Program-made: the position numbers and the translations under genes | Notes under the pieces: model-generated | Told to the model about the DNA's origin: nothing | The model's input: only the letters and a program-made list of their open reading frames with translations | The model's database searches: none | Source of the DNA: Gemmatimonadota bacterium | GTDB taxonomy: Bacteria > Gemmatimonadota > Gemmatimonadetes > Longimicrobiales > Gaopeijiaceae | Reading direction: 5' to 3' | Length of the DNA stretch: 6,072 bases | Assembly (NCBI GenBank): GCA_007127575.1 | Contig: SKZC01000169.1 | Span: 1-6,072, forward strand | In this document: in pieces, positions 1 to 5,881 of the stretch | Layout: each line of letters starts with the position of its first letter | How positions within the stretch are numbered: position 1 is the first letter of the stretch

Positions 1-62
1 CAGGAGAACGCCTCGAGGCCGGGAGCGAAGGCCGGAGTCGTCACCGAGCCAAGGACTGTCAT
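1..62 (-). CDS. Possible 5' end of the next minus-strand gene (partial, unidentified)
   Basis: An ATG at 62-60 is preceded, nine bases upstream, by a GGGAG ribosome-binding-like motif. It opens a frame that runs off the left edge. Only about 20 residues are visible, beginning MTVLGSVTTP. This is too little to identify a family, and it does not show the usual opening of a B12-binding mutase subunit. A competing ATG at 105 in another frame also runs to the edge but lacks a ribosome-binding site. The position, about 190 bases downstream of the mutase on the same strand, would suit a further gene of the same cluster. The call rests only on the start context. Confidence 0.22.
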   Translation of the reverse strand, partial: MTVLGSVTTPAFAPGLEAFS

Positions 63-169
63 CGACGGCCGCTCCCGTGGAGGGCTGGGCCTCGGAATGA
101 ACCATAAGGGACCAAGCTGTGAGTGGAGATTGGGTTCAACGGGCCCGGAGCCCGGTGTGAGAGTCGGCG

Positions 170-189
170 ACCTTCGGAGCTCCGAAGGT
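170..189. terminator. Perfect 20-base palindrome, candidate transcription terminator of the mutase operon
   Basis: The sequence ACCTTCGG-AGCT-CCGAAGGT is a perfect inverted repeat and can form an 8-bp stem with a 4-base loop in RNA from either strand. It lies 64 bases past the mutase stop. A second, smaller hairpin (CGGGC, loop CCGGA, GCCCG) follows at 140-154. Neither has a T-run after it on the minus strand, so a classical intrinsic terminator is not proven. Being perfectly symmetrical, it could instead be an operator for a dimeric regulator. Confidence 0.4.
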
Positions 190-253
190 ACCTCGGCGTG
201 CGATCCGGAGGAGCTTCAACTTTCAGTCCGTCAGCCGGGCCCTTGAAGCTTCC

Positions 254-1981
254 TCAGAAGAAGACCGGCTCCTTGAAGGCGCCGAACACCTCCTCCATGG
301 CGTGCCGGATCTCGTAAAGCGTGCAGTACGCCCGGGCGCATTCCAGGATCCGCGGGACCACGTTCTCGCCGGCCCGGGCGGCCTCGGTGAGGGCCGCGAG
401 CGTCCGCTCCACCTCCGTGTCGTCCCTCCGCTCCCGGAGCCGCGCCATGGAAGCGCGCTGGCGCTCCTCCACCCCCCGCTCGATACGGAGGGTATCGATC
501 TCCACCTCCTCCGAGCCCTCGGTGAACCGGTTCACCCCCACCACCACCCGCTCCCCCCGCTCCATCTCCTCCTGCTGCCGGAGGGCGGCCTGGGCGATCT
601 GGCCCTGGAACCACCCGGCCTCGATCCCCGGCACCACACCCCCGATCTCGTCGATCTCGTGGAAGATCTCCTCCGCCTCCGCCTCCAACTCGTCGGTAAG
701 AGCCTCCACGTAGTAGGAGCCCGCCAATGGATCGATGGTGTTGGGCACCCCGGTCTCGTAGGCCAGAACCTGCTGGGTTCGGAGCGCGATGCGCACCGCC
801 TTTTCCGTGGGGAGGGCCAGCGTCTCGTCCATGGAGTTCGTGTGCAGGGACTGGGTCCCCCCCATCACTGCGGCCAACGCCTGGTAGGCCACCCGAACGA
901 TGTTGTTCTCCGGCTGCTGCGCCGTGAGGGTCACTCCGGCGGTCTGAGCGTGGGTGCGCAGTCGGCACGACTCCGGGCTCTCCGCACCGTACTTCTCCTT
1001 GAGGTGCCGGGCCCAGATCCGACGAGCGGCCCGGAACTTCGCCACCTCTTCGAAGAAGTCGTTGTGGACGTCGAAGAAGAAGGAAAGCCTCGGAGCGAAC
1101 GAGTCCACGTCCAATCCCCGGGCGATCCCGCGTTCCACGTACTCGAAGCCGTTCCGGAGGGTGAATGCCAGCTCCTGGGCCGCAGTGGCCCCCGCCTCCC
1201 GGATGTGGTAGCCCGAGATGGAAATGGGGTTGTACCTGGGCGCATGCTCGGAGCACCACTCGAACATGTCCACGATGAGGCGCAGGGCGGGTTCCGGGGG
1301 GAAAACCCATGCGTGCTGGGCCTGGTACTCCTTCAGGATGTCGTTCTGAACCGTGCCCCGGAGCGCCTCCGGCTCCACCCCCTGCTTCTCCGCCGCCGCT
1401 ACGTAGAAGCAGAAGAGAATGATGGCCGGACCATTGATGGTCATGGAGACCGAGACCTGGTCCAGAGGGATCCCGTCGAACAGGGCCTCCATATCCGCCA
1501 GGGAGGAAACCGCCACCCCACAGACACCGACCTCTCCCAGAGAGCGGGGGTGGTCCGAGTCGTAGCCCATGAGGGTGGGAAAGTCGAACGCCACGGAGAG
1601 ACCGGTCTGCCCGTGCTCCAGGAGGTACTTGTAGCGGCGGTTCGTGTCCTCCGCCGTGGCGAATCCGGCGAACTGGCGCATGGTCCAGAGCCGGGTCCGA
1701 TACATGGTGGCGTAGGGCCCCCGGGTGAACGGATACTCCCCGGGAAGGCCCTGACCTTCCAGGTAGCTCGGTGCCCCGGTGCGGTTCAGCGGGGTGTACA
1801 GCGGAGCCACTTCGCGACCGGATATGGAGGTGAAGACCGTGTCGTCTCGTTGAGGGGCCTCGCGGACGGCTTCCTCCCACCGGGCCATCCGCTCCCGCAG
1901 CTCTCGGAGCTCCTCCTCCTTCTGGCGGATCCGGTCCGCGAGCTCCGACGGTGCCAGGAGGTCCCGCTCTACGGTGGACAT
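254..1981 (-). CDS. icmA: B12-dependent acyl-CoA mutase, large (substrate-binding) subunit; probable isobutyryl-CoA mutase
   Basis: This 575-residue protein is the TIM-barrel, substrate-binding subunit of a coenzyme-B12-dependent acyl-CoA mutase. Family hallmarks are GEYPFTRGPYATMY (81-94), LSVAFDFPT (128-136), GYDSDHPRSLGEVG (139-152), SISGYHIREAGAT (254-266) with catalytic His259, SFAPRLSFFFD (294-304), TAQQPENN (353-360) and GGTQSLHTNS (374-383). It ends after the barrel and linker and has no DxHxxG cobalamin-binding domain, so it must pair with a separate small subunit. In methylmalonyl-CoA mutase, Tyr89 and Arg207 (Propionibacterium numbering) hold the substrate carboxylate. The matching residues here are Phe104 (in TMRQFAG) and Gln222 (in EYQAQHAW), the pair known from isobutyryl-CoA mutase. 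Ala131 occupies the place of the aspartate typical of 2-hydroxyisobutyryl-CoA mutase. The inferred reaction is isobutyryl-CoA to n-butyryl-CoA, which links valine catabolism or butyrate metabolism to acyl-CoA pools. The ATG at 1981 is chosen because a strong ribosome-binding site precedes it; an upstream GTG at 2038 has none. The family is near certain; the substrate is inferred. Confidence 0.93.
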   Translation of the reverse strand: MSTVERDLLAPSELADRIRQKEEELRELRERMARWEEAVREAPQRDDTVFTSISGREVAPLYTPLNRTGAPSYLEGQGLPGEYPFTRGPYATMYRTRLWTMRQFAGFATAEDTNRRYKYLLEHGQTGLSVAFDFPTLMGYDSDHPRSLGEVGVCGVAVSSLADMEALFDGIPLDQVSVSMTINGPAIILFCFYVAAAEKQGVEPEALRGTVQNDILKEYQAQHAWVFPPEPALRLIVDMFEWCSEHAPRYNPISISGYHIREAGATAAQELAFTLRNGFEYVERGIARGLDVDSFAPRLSFFFDVHNDFFEEVAKFRAARRIWARHLKEKYGAESPESCRLRTHAQTAGVTLTAQQPENNIVRVAYQALAAVMGGTQSLHTNSMDETLALPTEKAVRIALRTQQVLAYETGVPNTIDPLAGSYYVEALTDELEAEAEEIFHEIDEIGGVVPGIEAGWFQGQIAQAALRQQEEMERGERVVVGVNRFTEGSEEVEIDTLRIERGVEERQRASMARLRERRDDTEVERTLAALTEAARAGENVVPRILECARAYCTLYEIRHAMEEVFGAFKEPVFF

Positions 1982-1990
1982 CCCACTGCT

Positions 1991-2000
1991 CTCCTCACCT
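1991..2000 (-). promoter_or_regulatory. Ribosome-binding site of the mutase gene
   Basis: AGGTGAGGAG on the minus strand lies nine bases before the ATG at 1981. It decides the start against the in-frame GTG at 2038, which would add 19 Pro- and Arg-containing residues and has no such motif. Confidence 0.8.
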
Positions 2001-2078
2001 GTGAGTGGCCGATGAAAGGGAGGGCGCCATGGGCCCACGCGACTGATGAACCCAAAGGCCGAGAGCGAGGGCCCTACC

Positions 2079-2105
2079 GGGGAATACGGCCTTCGGCCCT
2101 TCCCC
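2079..2105 (-). other. Stem-loop in the leader between receptor and mutase genes
   Basis: GGGGAA at 2079-2084 pairs with TTCCCC at 2100-2105, and inside it GGCC 2088-2091 pairs with GGCC 2095-2098 around a TTC loop. The result is a two-part hairpin with a small asymmetric internal loop. It begins close to where transcription from the candidate promoter just upstream would start, so it could stabilise the mutase mRNA 5' end or partly terminate read-through from the receptor gene. No U-run follows on the minus strand. The pairing is visible; the role is inference. Confidence 0.4.
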
Positions 2106-2111
2106 TTGCAA

Positions 2112-2141
2112 AAGATGCTCCCCGCCGCGTAAAGGTGTCAA
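2112..2141 (-). promoter_or_regulatory. Candidate promoter of the mutase gene (TTGACA -35)
   Basis: On the minus strand a perfect TTGACA (2141-2136) is followed, after 18 bases, by the poorly matching CATCTT (2117-2112). It lies 28 bases beyond the receptor stop and about 130 bases before the mutase ATG. The -35 box overlaps the arm of a 6-bp inverted repeat, CCGCGT at 2125-2130 with ACGCGG at 2141-2146 (10-base loop), which could be a regulator site or a weak terminator for the upstream gene. The -35 match is strong and the -10 match weak, so the mutase may be made both from here and by read-through. Confidence 0.4.
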
Positions 2142-2169
2142 CGCGGACCCAGGTGTCGGAGTGTACCCC

Positions 2170-4062
2170 TCACCAGCTCAGGGAGTACCCGGCCAAGACT
2201 CGTCGCCCGGCGGCCGGTTGTCCCACCACGTCCAGGTACTCTTCGTCCGTGGCATTCAGGAGATCCAGATGGAGCCGCCCCGCCGGAAGCTCCACTGCGG
2301 CCCGGTTGCTCCAGATCAGGCGGGAGTCCTCTCCCTTTCGTCGCTCATGGCTCCCGCGAACGGAAACGCTGAGCCCGGCGCCCAGGCTCCGCTCCACACC
2401 GAAGTGAAGCTGTTCCGTCATGGGCCGGAGGAGGTGTTTGGACCGATGGTCGCCCTCCTCCTCGGTCCGGAGGGAGAGAAGGGTGACTCCCCCCCTCCAA
2501 CGGAGCTCACCCGGAGCCAGACCGGAGAGCTCGAGCTCCAATCCGCGGAACTGAGCCGAATCCACGTTCCGGGTCTCCCACGGCTCCTCGCCCTCTTCCA
2601 CCCCCGCCGGGAGGGCCCAATCGATGAGAGAGGAGGAGGATCTGAGGAAGAGGGTAGTCCGGGCGGTGAGCCCGTGTGGCCCCGACAGGTCCGCGCCCAC
2701 CTCCGACGACCAGGAACGTTCCGGATCCAGCTCCTCCCGGGCTTGGTGCACCGGGTCCGTGTAGTAGCGCTCCGTGAAGGTCCCTCCCCGGAACGACCGG
2801 CCTACGCTCCCGCGGAGCCGCAGGGGAGAAGCCACGTCATACGCTGCGGATACGGAAGGAGAAATGAAGGTGCCGTAGGCGTCGTGGCGATCCGCACGAA
2901 CCCCTGCCGAGAAGCTCACCGGGCCCGAGCCGGAGAGGGCCACTTCCGTGAAGACGGCTCCTCGGTCCTCCTCCCGGTCCCCCAGGTTCGTGCTCTCCAA
3001 CCGGTTGCGGAACAGTTCCACGCCGGCCACCACCCCCACCCCGGCTGCCGGTCGGTACCGGGCCACCACCTCTCCTCCGAGCTGGGTGGAGGTGTGGATG
3101 TTCCGGTACATCCCCGGATCGTCCCGGACCAGGATGAAGTCGTCGTCGTGGCTCCGGAGGAGGAAGCGGGGCTCCACGTCGAGGCCCGGCGCCACCTCAC
3201 CGCTCCACCGGAGAGTCAGGCTCCGGGCCCGGGTGTCCTCCCACGAGGGGAAGGGTGCGTAGAAGTCCGCGGCCCCGAACTCCCGGAGCCCGAAGGAGCC
3301 GTCCACCACCGCATCCCCACCGGCCAGCGGAGCTCCTACGCGCAAGCGCGCCAGGAGAATCTCGTGGTCGGTCCCCTCCCGGTGTCCGTCGGAGCGCGAC
3401 CACTCCACTCCCCCCCGGAACCGTAGAACTCCCGCACCGTGGAAGGCGTTGGCTCCCGCCCGTGCGGTGGAGAAGGAGCCACCTTCAACCCGAGCCGAGG
3501 CCCCACTCCCACCGCCCCCGGCCCGAGTCACCACGTTCACCACCCCTCCCACGGCGTCGGCGCCGTACTGAGTCGAGGCCGGACCCCTCAGCACCTCCAC
3601 CCGCTCCACCTCGTCCAGGGGGATCCCCAGGTTCAGGGCGAAGTGCCCCGTCTGGGGGTCGTTCATCCGCACCCCATCCACCAGAACCAGAACCTGCTCG
3701 AACCCGGCCCCCCGGATAGACAGATCGGCCTGGGCGTCGGAGCGGGGAAGGAGCTCCACTCCCAGAGCGTGCTCCAGAAGCTCCGGGACGCTCCGTGCCG
3801 GCAGGGACTCGATCCGCTCCCGGTCCAGTAGCTCCACCGAGCGGGTTCGCAGGGGAAGCTCCCCGGACACACGGGAGCCCACCACCTGAAGCGTGTCCAG
3901 AGGCACCGGAACGGTGTCGGCCACCGTGGCGGACTCCTGCGCCGGGGACGGCTCCTGAGCCTCTAGATGGGCGCTCAAGATGGCTGGGAAGACGACCCCG
4001 AGGGCGAGAACCGCTCCCCAGGCCGGGAATCTCCCGGCGGGACGTTCCACCATCCACCTCAT
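2170..4062 (-). CDS. btuB: TonB-dependent outer-membrane receptor, BtuB-like, probable cobalamin transporter
   Basis: This is a 630-residue outer-membrane transporter that would import a corrinoid using energy from TonB-ExbB-ExbD. An N-terminal signal peptide (about 1-36: basic start, hydrophobic 14-30, AHLEAQ before the cut) precedes a TonB-box-like DTLQVVGSR at 56-64, close to the DTLVVTA of E. coli BtuB. The plug domain follows, with LSIRGAGFEQVLVLVDGVRMND (core at 114-134) and RGPASTQYGADAVGGVVNVV (159-178). The beta barrel occupies about 185-630. It ends in YSLSW, an aromatic last residue as expected for outer-membrane insertion, though Trp rather than Phe. There is no STN signalling domain or N-terminal carboxypeptidase-like domain. 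The size is near BtuB (614) and smaller than most siderophore receptors. The gene starts inside the end of meaB (ATGA overlap), with AGGAGGT six bases before the ATG, so translation is probably coupled. Its place between two B12-enzyme genes is the main reason to infer cobalamin as ligand. The receptor family is certain; the ligand is likely but unproven. Confidence 0.93.
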   Translation of the reverse strand: MRWMVERPAGRFPAWGAVLALGVVFPAILSAHLEAQEPSPAQESATVADTVPVPLDTLQVVGSRVSGELPLRTRSVELLDRERIESLPARSVPELLEHALGVELLPRSDAQADLSIRGAGFEQVLVLVDGVRMNDPQTGHFALNLGIPLDEVERVEVLRGPASTQYGADAVGGVVNVVTRAGGGGSGASARVEGGSFSTARAGANAFHGAGVLRFRGGVEWSRSDGHREGTDHEILLARLRVGAPLAGGDAVVDGSFGLREFGAADFYAPFPSWEDTRARSLTLRWSGEVAPGLDVEPRFLLRSHDDDFILVRDDPGMYRNIHTSTQLGGEVVARYRPAAGVGVVAGVELFRNRLESTNLGDREEDRGAVFTEVALSGSGPVSFSAGVRADRHDAYGTFISPSVSAAYDVASPLRLRGSVGRSFRGGTFTERYYTDPVHQAREELDPERSWSSEVGADLSGPHGLTARTTLFLRSSSSLIDWALPAGVEEGEEPWETRNVDSAQFRGLELELSGLAPGELRWRGGVTLLSLRTEEEGDHRSKHLLRPMTEQLHFGVERSLGAGLSVSVRGSHERRKGEDSRLIWSNRAAVELPAGRLHLDLLNATDEEYLDVVGQPAAGRRVLAGYSLSW

Positions 4063-5237
4063 GATCCCACCTCCTGGGCATCTCCCCTGGGAAGGCGAAT
4101 CCGCTCTCCCGTCACTCCCAGCTCCTCCAGGATCCGAGCCGCCACCGTGTACGGAGTCGCGGTTCCTTCCCGGATCCCCGCCAACCCCGCCTCCAGGGTC
4201 TCACTTTCGGCCAGATGTCTGCGGGCGGTACGCCTCAGCTCCCGCTCCACCACGTTCCGGATCCGGGTTCGGGCCCGCTCCCGGCGGCGGGCATCCAACT
4301 CCCCGGACCGAGCCAGGTATTCCCGGTGGGCGTCCAGCGCTTCCACCAACTCCGGGACGCCCTCTCCCGACTGAGCCACGGTCTTCACGATCGGCACGGT
4401 CCATTTCTCCTTCGTTTCCGCCCCCTTCCCATGGCCGGAATCCGGGGCCTTCCCGGACTCCGCCCCTTCCGTCCGACTCCGCTCGCCGGCCTGGAGCCGA
4501 GAGAGGTCCACCCCGTGGTGGGCCGGTACGTTCCCCATAGCTTGTCCCTGCCGGAGTTGCAGAGAGAGCCGGATCTCCTTCACCAGCCGATCGGCGCCGG
4601 GCCGGTCCGCCTTGTTCACCACGAAGACGTCGGCAATCTCCATGAGGCCCGCCTTCATGGCCTGGATCCCGTCACCGGACTCCGGTACCAGAACCACCAC
4701 CACCGTGTCGGCGGAGCCGGCGATCTCCAGCTCCGCCTGGCCCACCCCCACGGTCTCCACCAGGAGGCGGGGGAAGCCGAAGGCGTCCATGACGTCCAGG
4801 ACCTCGCTCGTCGTGGTGGCCAGCCCTCCCAGGGACCCCCGGCTCGCCATGGACCGGATGAAGATCCCCCGATCCATGGCGATGTCGTTCATCCGGATCC
4901 GGTCCCCCAGGAGGGCACCACCCGAAAAGGGAGAGGTGGGGTCCACCGCCACCACTCCCACCTCCTCGTCCCGGTCCCGGCAGGCCTGCGCCAAGGCGGC
5001 CACCAAGGTGGACTTCCCGGCACCGGGAGGTCCGGTGATCCCCGCCCGAGCACCACCCCCCGAGGTGACCCGAAGGAGGGCGTCCAGAAAGGGCTGGAAG
5101 CCGGTCCGCTCGTTCTCCACTACCGAGATGGCCCGAGCCAAAGCGGACCGATCGCCGCCCGTGAAGCGGGAGAGGAGGCCTTCCAGGGGAGGTGGAAGGG
5201 CGGCTGCTCCCTGGACTGTGTCGTGATCCGGGTTCAT
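4059..5237 (-). CDS. meaB: MeaB/ArgK-family GTPase, chaperone of B12-dependent acyl-CoA mutase
   Basis: This 392-residue cytoplasmic G3E-type P-loop GTPase guards cofactor loading and protects or reactivates adenosylcobalamin mutases using GTP hydrolysis. Visible motifs are Walker A GPPGAGKST (69-77), the switch region VDPTSPFSGGALLGDRIRM (98-116), ETVGVGQAE (161-169), VPESGDGIQAMKAGLMEIAD (184-203) and the guanine-specificity motif NKAD (208-211). KTVAQSGEGVPELVEAL (285-301) and a helical, Arg-rich C-terminal dimerisation region follow. Residues about 231-277 form a hydrophilic insertion, making the protein some 60 residues longer than the roughly 330 usual for MeaB. The ATG at 5237 is preferred because homology begins soon after it. 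Its ribosome-binding site is weak (AGGA only four bases upstream), and the frame stays open back to 5603 with low-complexity Pro/Arg/Ser sequence. It is the first gene of the visible operon, overlapping the receptor gene by four bases. Its client is almost certainly the mutase downstream. Family assignment is secure; the exact start is less so. Confidence 0.95.
   Translation of the reverse strand: MNPDHDTVQGAAALPPPLEGLLSRFTGGDRSALARAISVVENERTGFQPFLDALLRVTSGGGARAGITGPPGAGKSTLVAALAQACRDRDEEVGVVAVDPTSPFSGGALLGDRIRMNDIAMDRGIFIRSMASRGSLGGLATTTSEVLDVMDAFGFPRLLVETVGVGQAELEIAGSADTVVVVLVPESGDGIQAMKAGLMEIADVFVVNKADRPGADRLVKEIRLSLQLRQGQAMGNVPAHHGVDLSRLQAGERSRTEGAESGKAPDSGHGKGAETKEKWTVPIVKTVAQSGEGVPELVEALDAHREYLARSGELDARRRERARTRIRNVVERELRRTARRHLAESETLEAGLAGIREGTATPYTVAARILEELGVTGERIRLPRGDAQEVGS
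4069..4075 (-). promoter_or_regulatory. Ribosome-binding site of the receptor gene, inside the meaB 3' end
   Basis: A full AGGAGGT lies six bases before the ATG at 4062 and within the last codons of meaB. It favours this ATG over the second in-frame ATG at 4053 and allows terminating ribosomes to restart at the ATGA junction (4062-4059). Confidence 0.85.
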
Positions 5238-5356
5238 GGCGTCCTGGTGGTGTCCTGGAGGCGTGCGGGAACGGTTTGGGGTCGGAGTGGAAGTTGCCAC
5301 GGCCACCCGGGAGGGCCAAGGGGAGGGACCCCCTTCTCCCGAAACGGCGCCTGGGA

Positions 5357-5365
5357 TGGTAAAAT
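5357..5365 (+). promoter_or_regulatory. Candidate extended -10 promoter of the lipoprotein gene
   Basis: TGGTAAAAT contains a TGn extension and a TAAAAT hexamer matching the -10 consensus at five of six positions. It is an AT-rich island in a very GC-rich spacer, 47 bases before the start codon. No good -35 box stands at the usual distance, which an extended -10 can tolerate. No equally good promoter for the divergent meaB was found in the 175-base spacer. Confidence 0.45.
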
Positions 5366-5396
5366 GAACCCGTATAGACGGACACCCGCTCATCCC

Positions 5397-5405
5397 GAGG
5401 GAGAG
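5397..5405 (+). promoter_or_regulatory. Ribosome-binding site of the lipoprotein gene
   Basis: The purine run GAGGGAGAG ends seven bases before the ATG at 5413 and supports that start, which also gives a signal peptide with a proper basic n-region. Confidence 0.65.
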
Positions 5406-5412
5406 CCATACC

Positions 5413-5826
5413 ATGTGGACCCACCACCCCAGGAAGCAGAACGGCTCCCGACCCGGAGGACGCCGCCCCGGGCGAACCCTCCTTCTTCTGGCCCTCACCC
5501 TGACGTTCATTGCTGGGTGCGCCCTCCTCCCTGGCTCCGGATCCGGCGACCCCTTCGCCGACGGAACGAACCCGGCGGACATGGTCACCGTGGAGGTGAG
5601 CAACGAGTTCGACGGGGACGCCGTGATCTATGCCCTCTGGAACGGAGACCGCCACCGCATCGGCTTCGTGGCGGCCGGCGAGCAGGAGCGATTCCAGGTC
5701 CGGTGGCGTTCGCCGGAGCTGGGCTTCCAGGTGGAGCTCCAGGGGGGCCGACACTTCGCCACCAGCCCCACCCTCATGTCCCGGCGCGGCAGCATCCACG
5801 TCCGGATCCCGTCGGAACTCCCTTAG
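5413..5826 (+). CDS. Small predicted lipoprotein of unknown function
   Basis: This 137-residue protein has a lipoprotein signal: a basic n-region (1-21), a hydrophobic stretch TLLLLALTLTFIAG (22-35) and the lipobox IAGC with the acylated cysteine at position 36. A Gly/Ser/Pro/Asp linker (about 37-55) leads to a domain of alternating hydrophobic residues (57-137), for example MVTVEVSN (57-64), AVIYALWNG (70-78), RIGFVAAGE (82-90), FQVRW (94-98), FQVELQ (105-110) and SIHVRIP (127-133). This suggests a small beta sandwich. I recognise no named family. Similar short lipoproteins, with a strand pattern like V..V.N......IY....G.R.R.G.V, are in my recollection frequent in Gemmatimonadota, but I could not check this. 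It sits in the envelope, anchored to the inner or outer membrane. It is divergent from meaB with its own candidate promoter, so there is no strong reason to tie it to B12 metabolism. Confidence 0.8.
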   Translation: MWTHHPRKQNGSRPGGRRPGRTLLLLALTLTFIAGCALLPGSGSGDPFADGTNPADMVTVEVSNEFDGDAVIYALWNGDRHRIGFVAAGEQERFQVRWRSPELGFQVELQGGRHFATSPTLMSRRGSIHVRIPSELP

Positions 5827-5844
5827 CAAGGGTGCGAGGGAGAG

Positions 5845-5869
5845 CCTGGGGCGAGTCGTCCACCCCGGG
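5845..5869. terminator. Weak stem-loop between convergent genes, possible bidirectional terminator
   Basis: CCTGGGG (5845-5851) can pair with CCCCGGG (5863-5869), seven pairs including one T-G, around an 11-base loop. It lies in the 55-base gap between the stops of two converging genes, where a shared terminator is expected. No T-run follows on either strand, so the call rests on position and pairing only. Confidence 0.3.
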
Positions 5870-5881
5870 CGCCGCATCTCC

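Larger units (their letters stand above)
1..253. other. Left-edge region without a recognisable gene
   Basis: No convincing coding sequence is visible between the left edge and the mutase stop codon. A plus-strand frame is open from base 1 to a TGA at 244-246, but its translation is rich in Gly, Pro, Ser and Arg, resembles no family I know, and has a less GC-biased third position than the real genes. The region does contain two small inverted repeats (140-154 and 170-189) downstream of the mutase, and a possible start of the next minus-strand gene at base 62. It is best read as the 3' flank of the operon or a spacer between two operon genes. Confidence 0.5.

Noticed and set aside
1..105. Minus-strand frame starting at ATG 105 and running off the left edge
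   Set aside because: No ribosome-binding site precedes it and the codon third positions are less GC-biased than in the real genes. The ATG at 62 in another frame has the better context.
123..317. Short plus-strand frame of 64 codons
   Set aside because: It runs into the mutase 3' end antisense, has no recognisable sequence and no ribosome-binding site.
1995..2030. Leader-peptide frame of 11 residues ending within the mutase ribosome-binding site
   Set aside because: The overlap of its TGA with the ribosome-binding site is suggestive, but its ATG has no ribosome-binding site of its own and the peptide has no informative residue run.
254..2038. Mutase start at the GTG at 2038
   Set aside because: No ribosome-binding site precedes it, while the ATG at 1981 has AGGTGAGGAG at proper spacing.
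302..2407. Plus-strand open frame of 701 codons across the mutase gene
   Set aside because: It is antisense to the well-conserved mutase and crosses into the receptor gene. Its translation is His/Arg/Pro/Leu-rich with no domain, typical of a shadow frame in GC-rich DNA.
2161..3426. Plus-strand open frame of 421 codons opposite the receptor
   Set aside because: The receptor on the other strand has signal peptide, plug and barrel motifs. The opposite frame is low-complexity and recognisably a shadow.
5238..5412. Cobalamin riboswitch upstream of meaB
   Set aside because: Expected for a B12-linked operon, but no B12-box core (GCCACTG) or riboswitch-like fold was seen on the minus strand.
4059..5603. 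Longer MeaB starting as far upstream as 5603
   Set aside because: The extra 122 residues are low-complexity, overlap the divergent lipoprotein gene and its promoter, and lie outside the MeaB family region.
4672..5877. Minus-strand open frame of 401 codons overlapping meaB and the lipoprotein gene
   Set aside because: It reads meaB in the wrong frame and runs antisense to the lipoprotein. Gly/Arg/Pro-rich, no domain.
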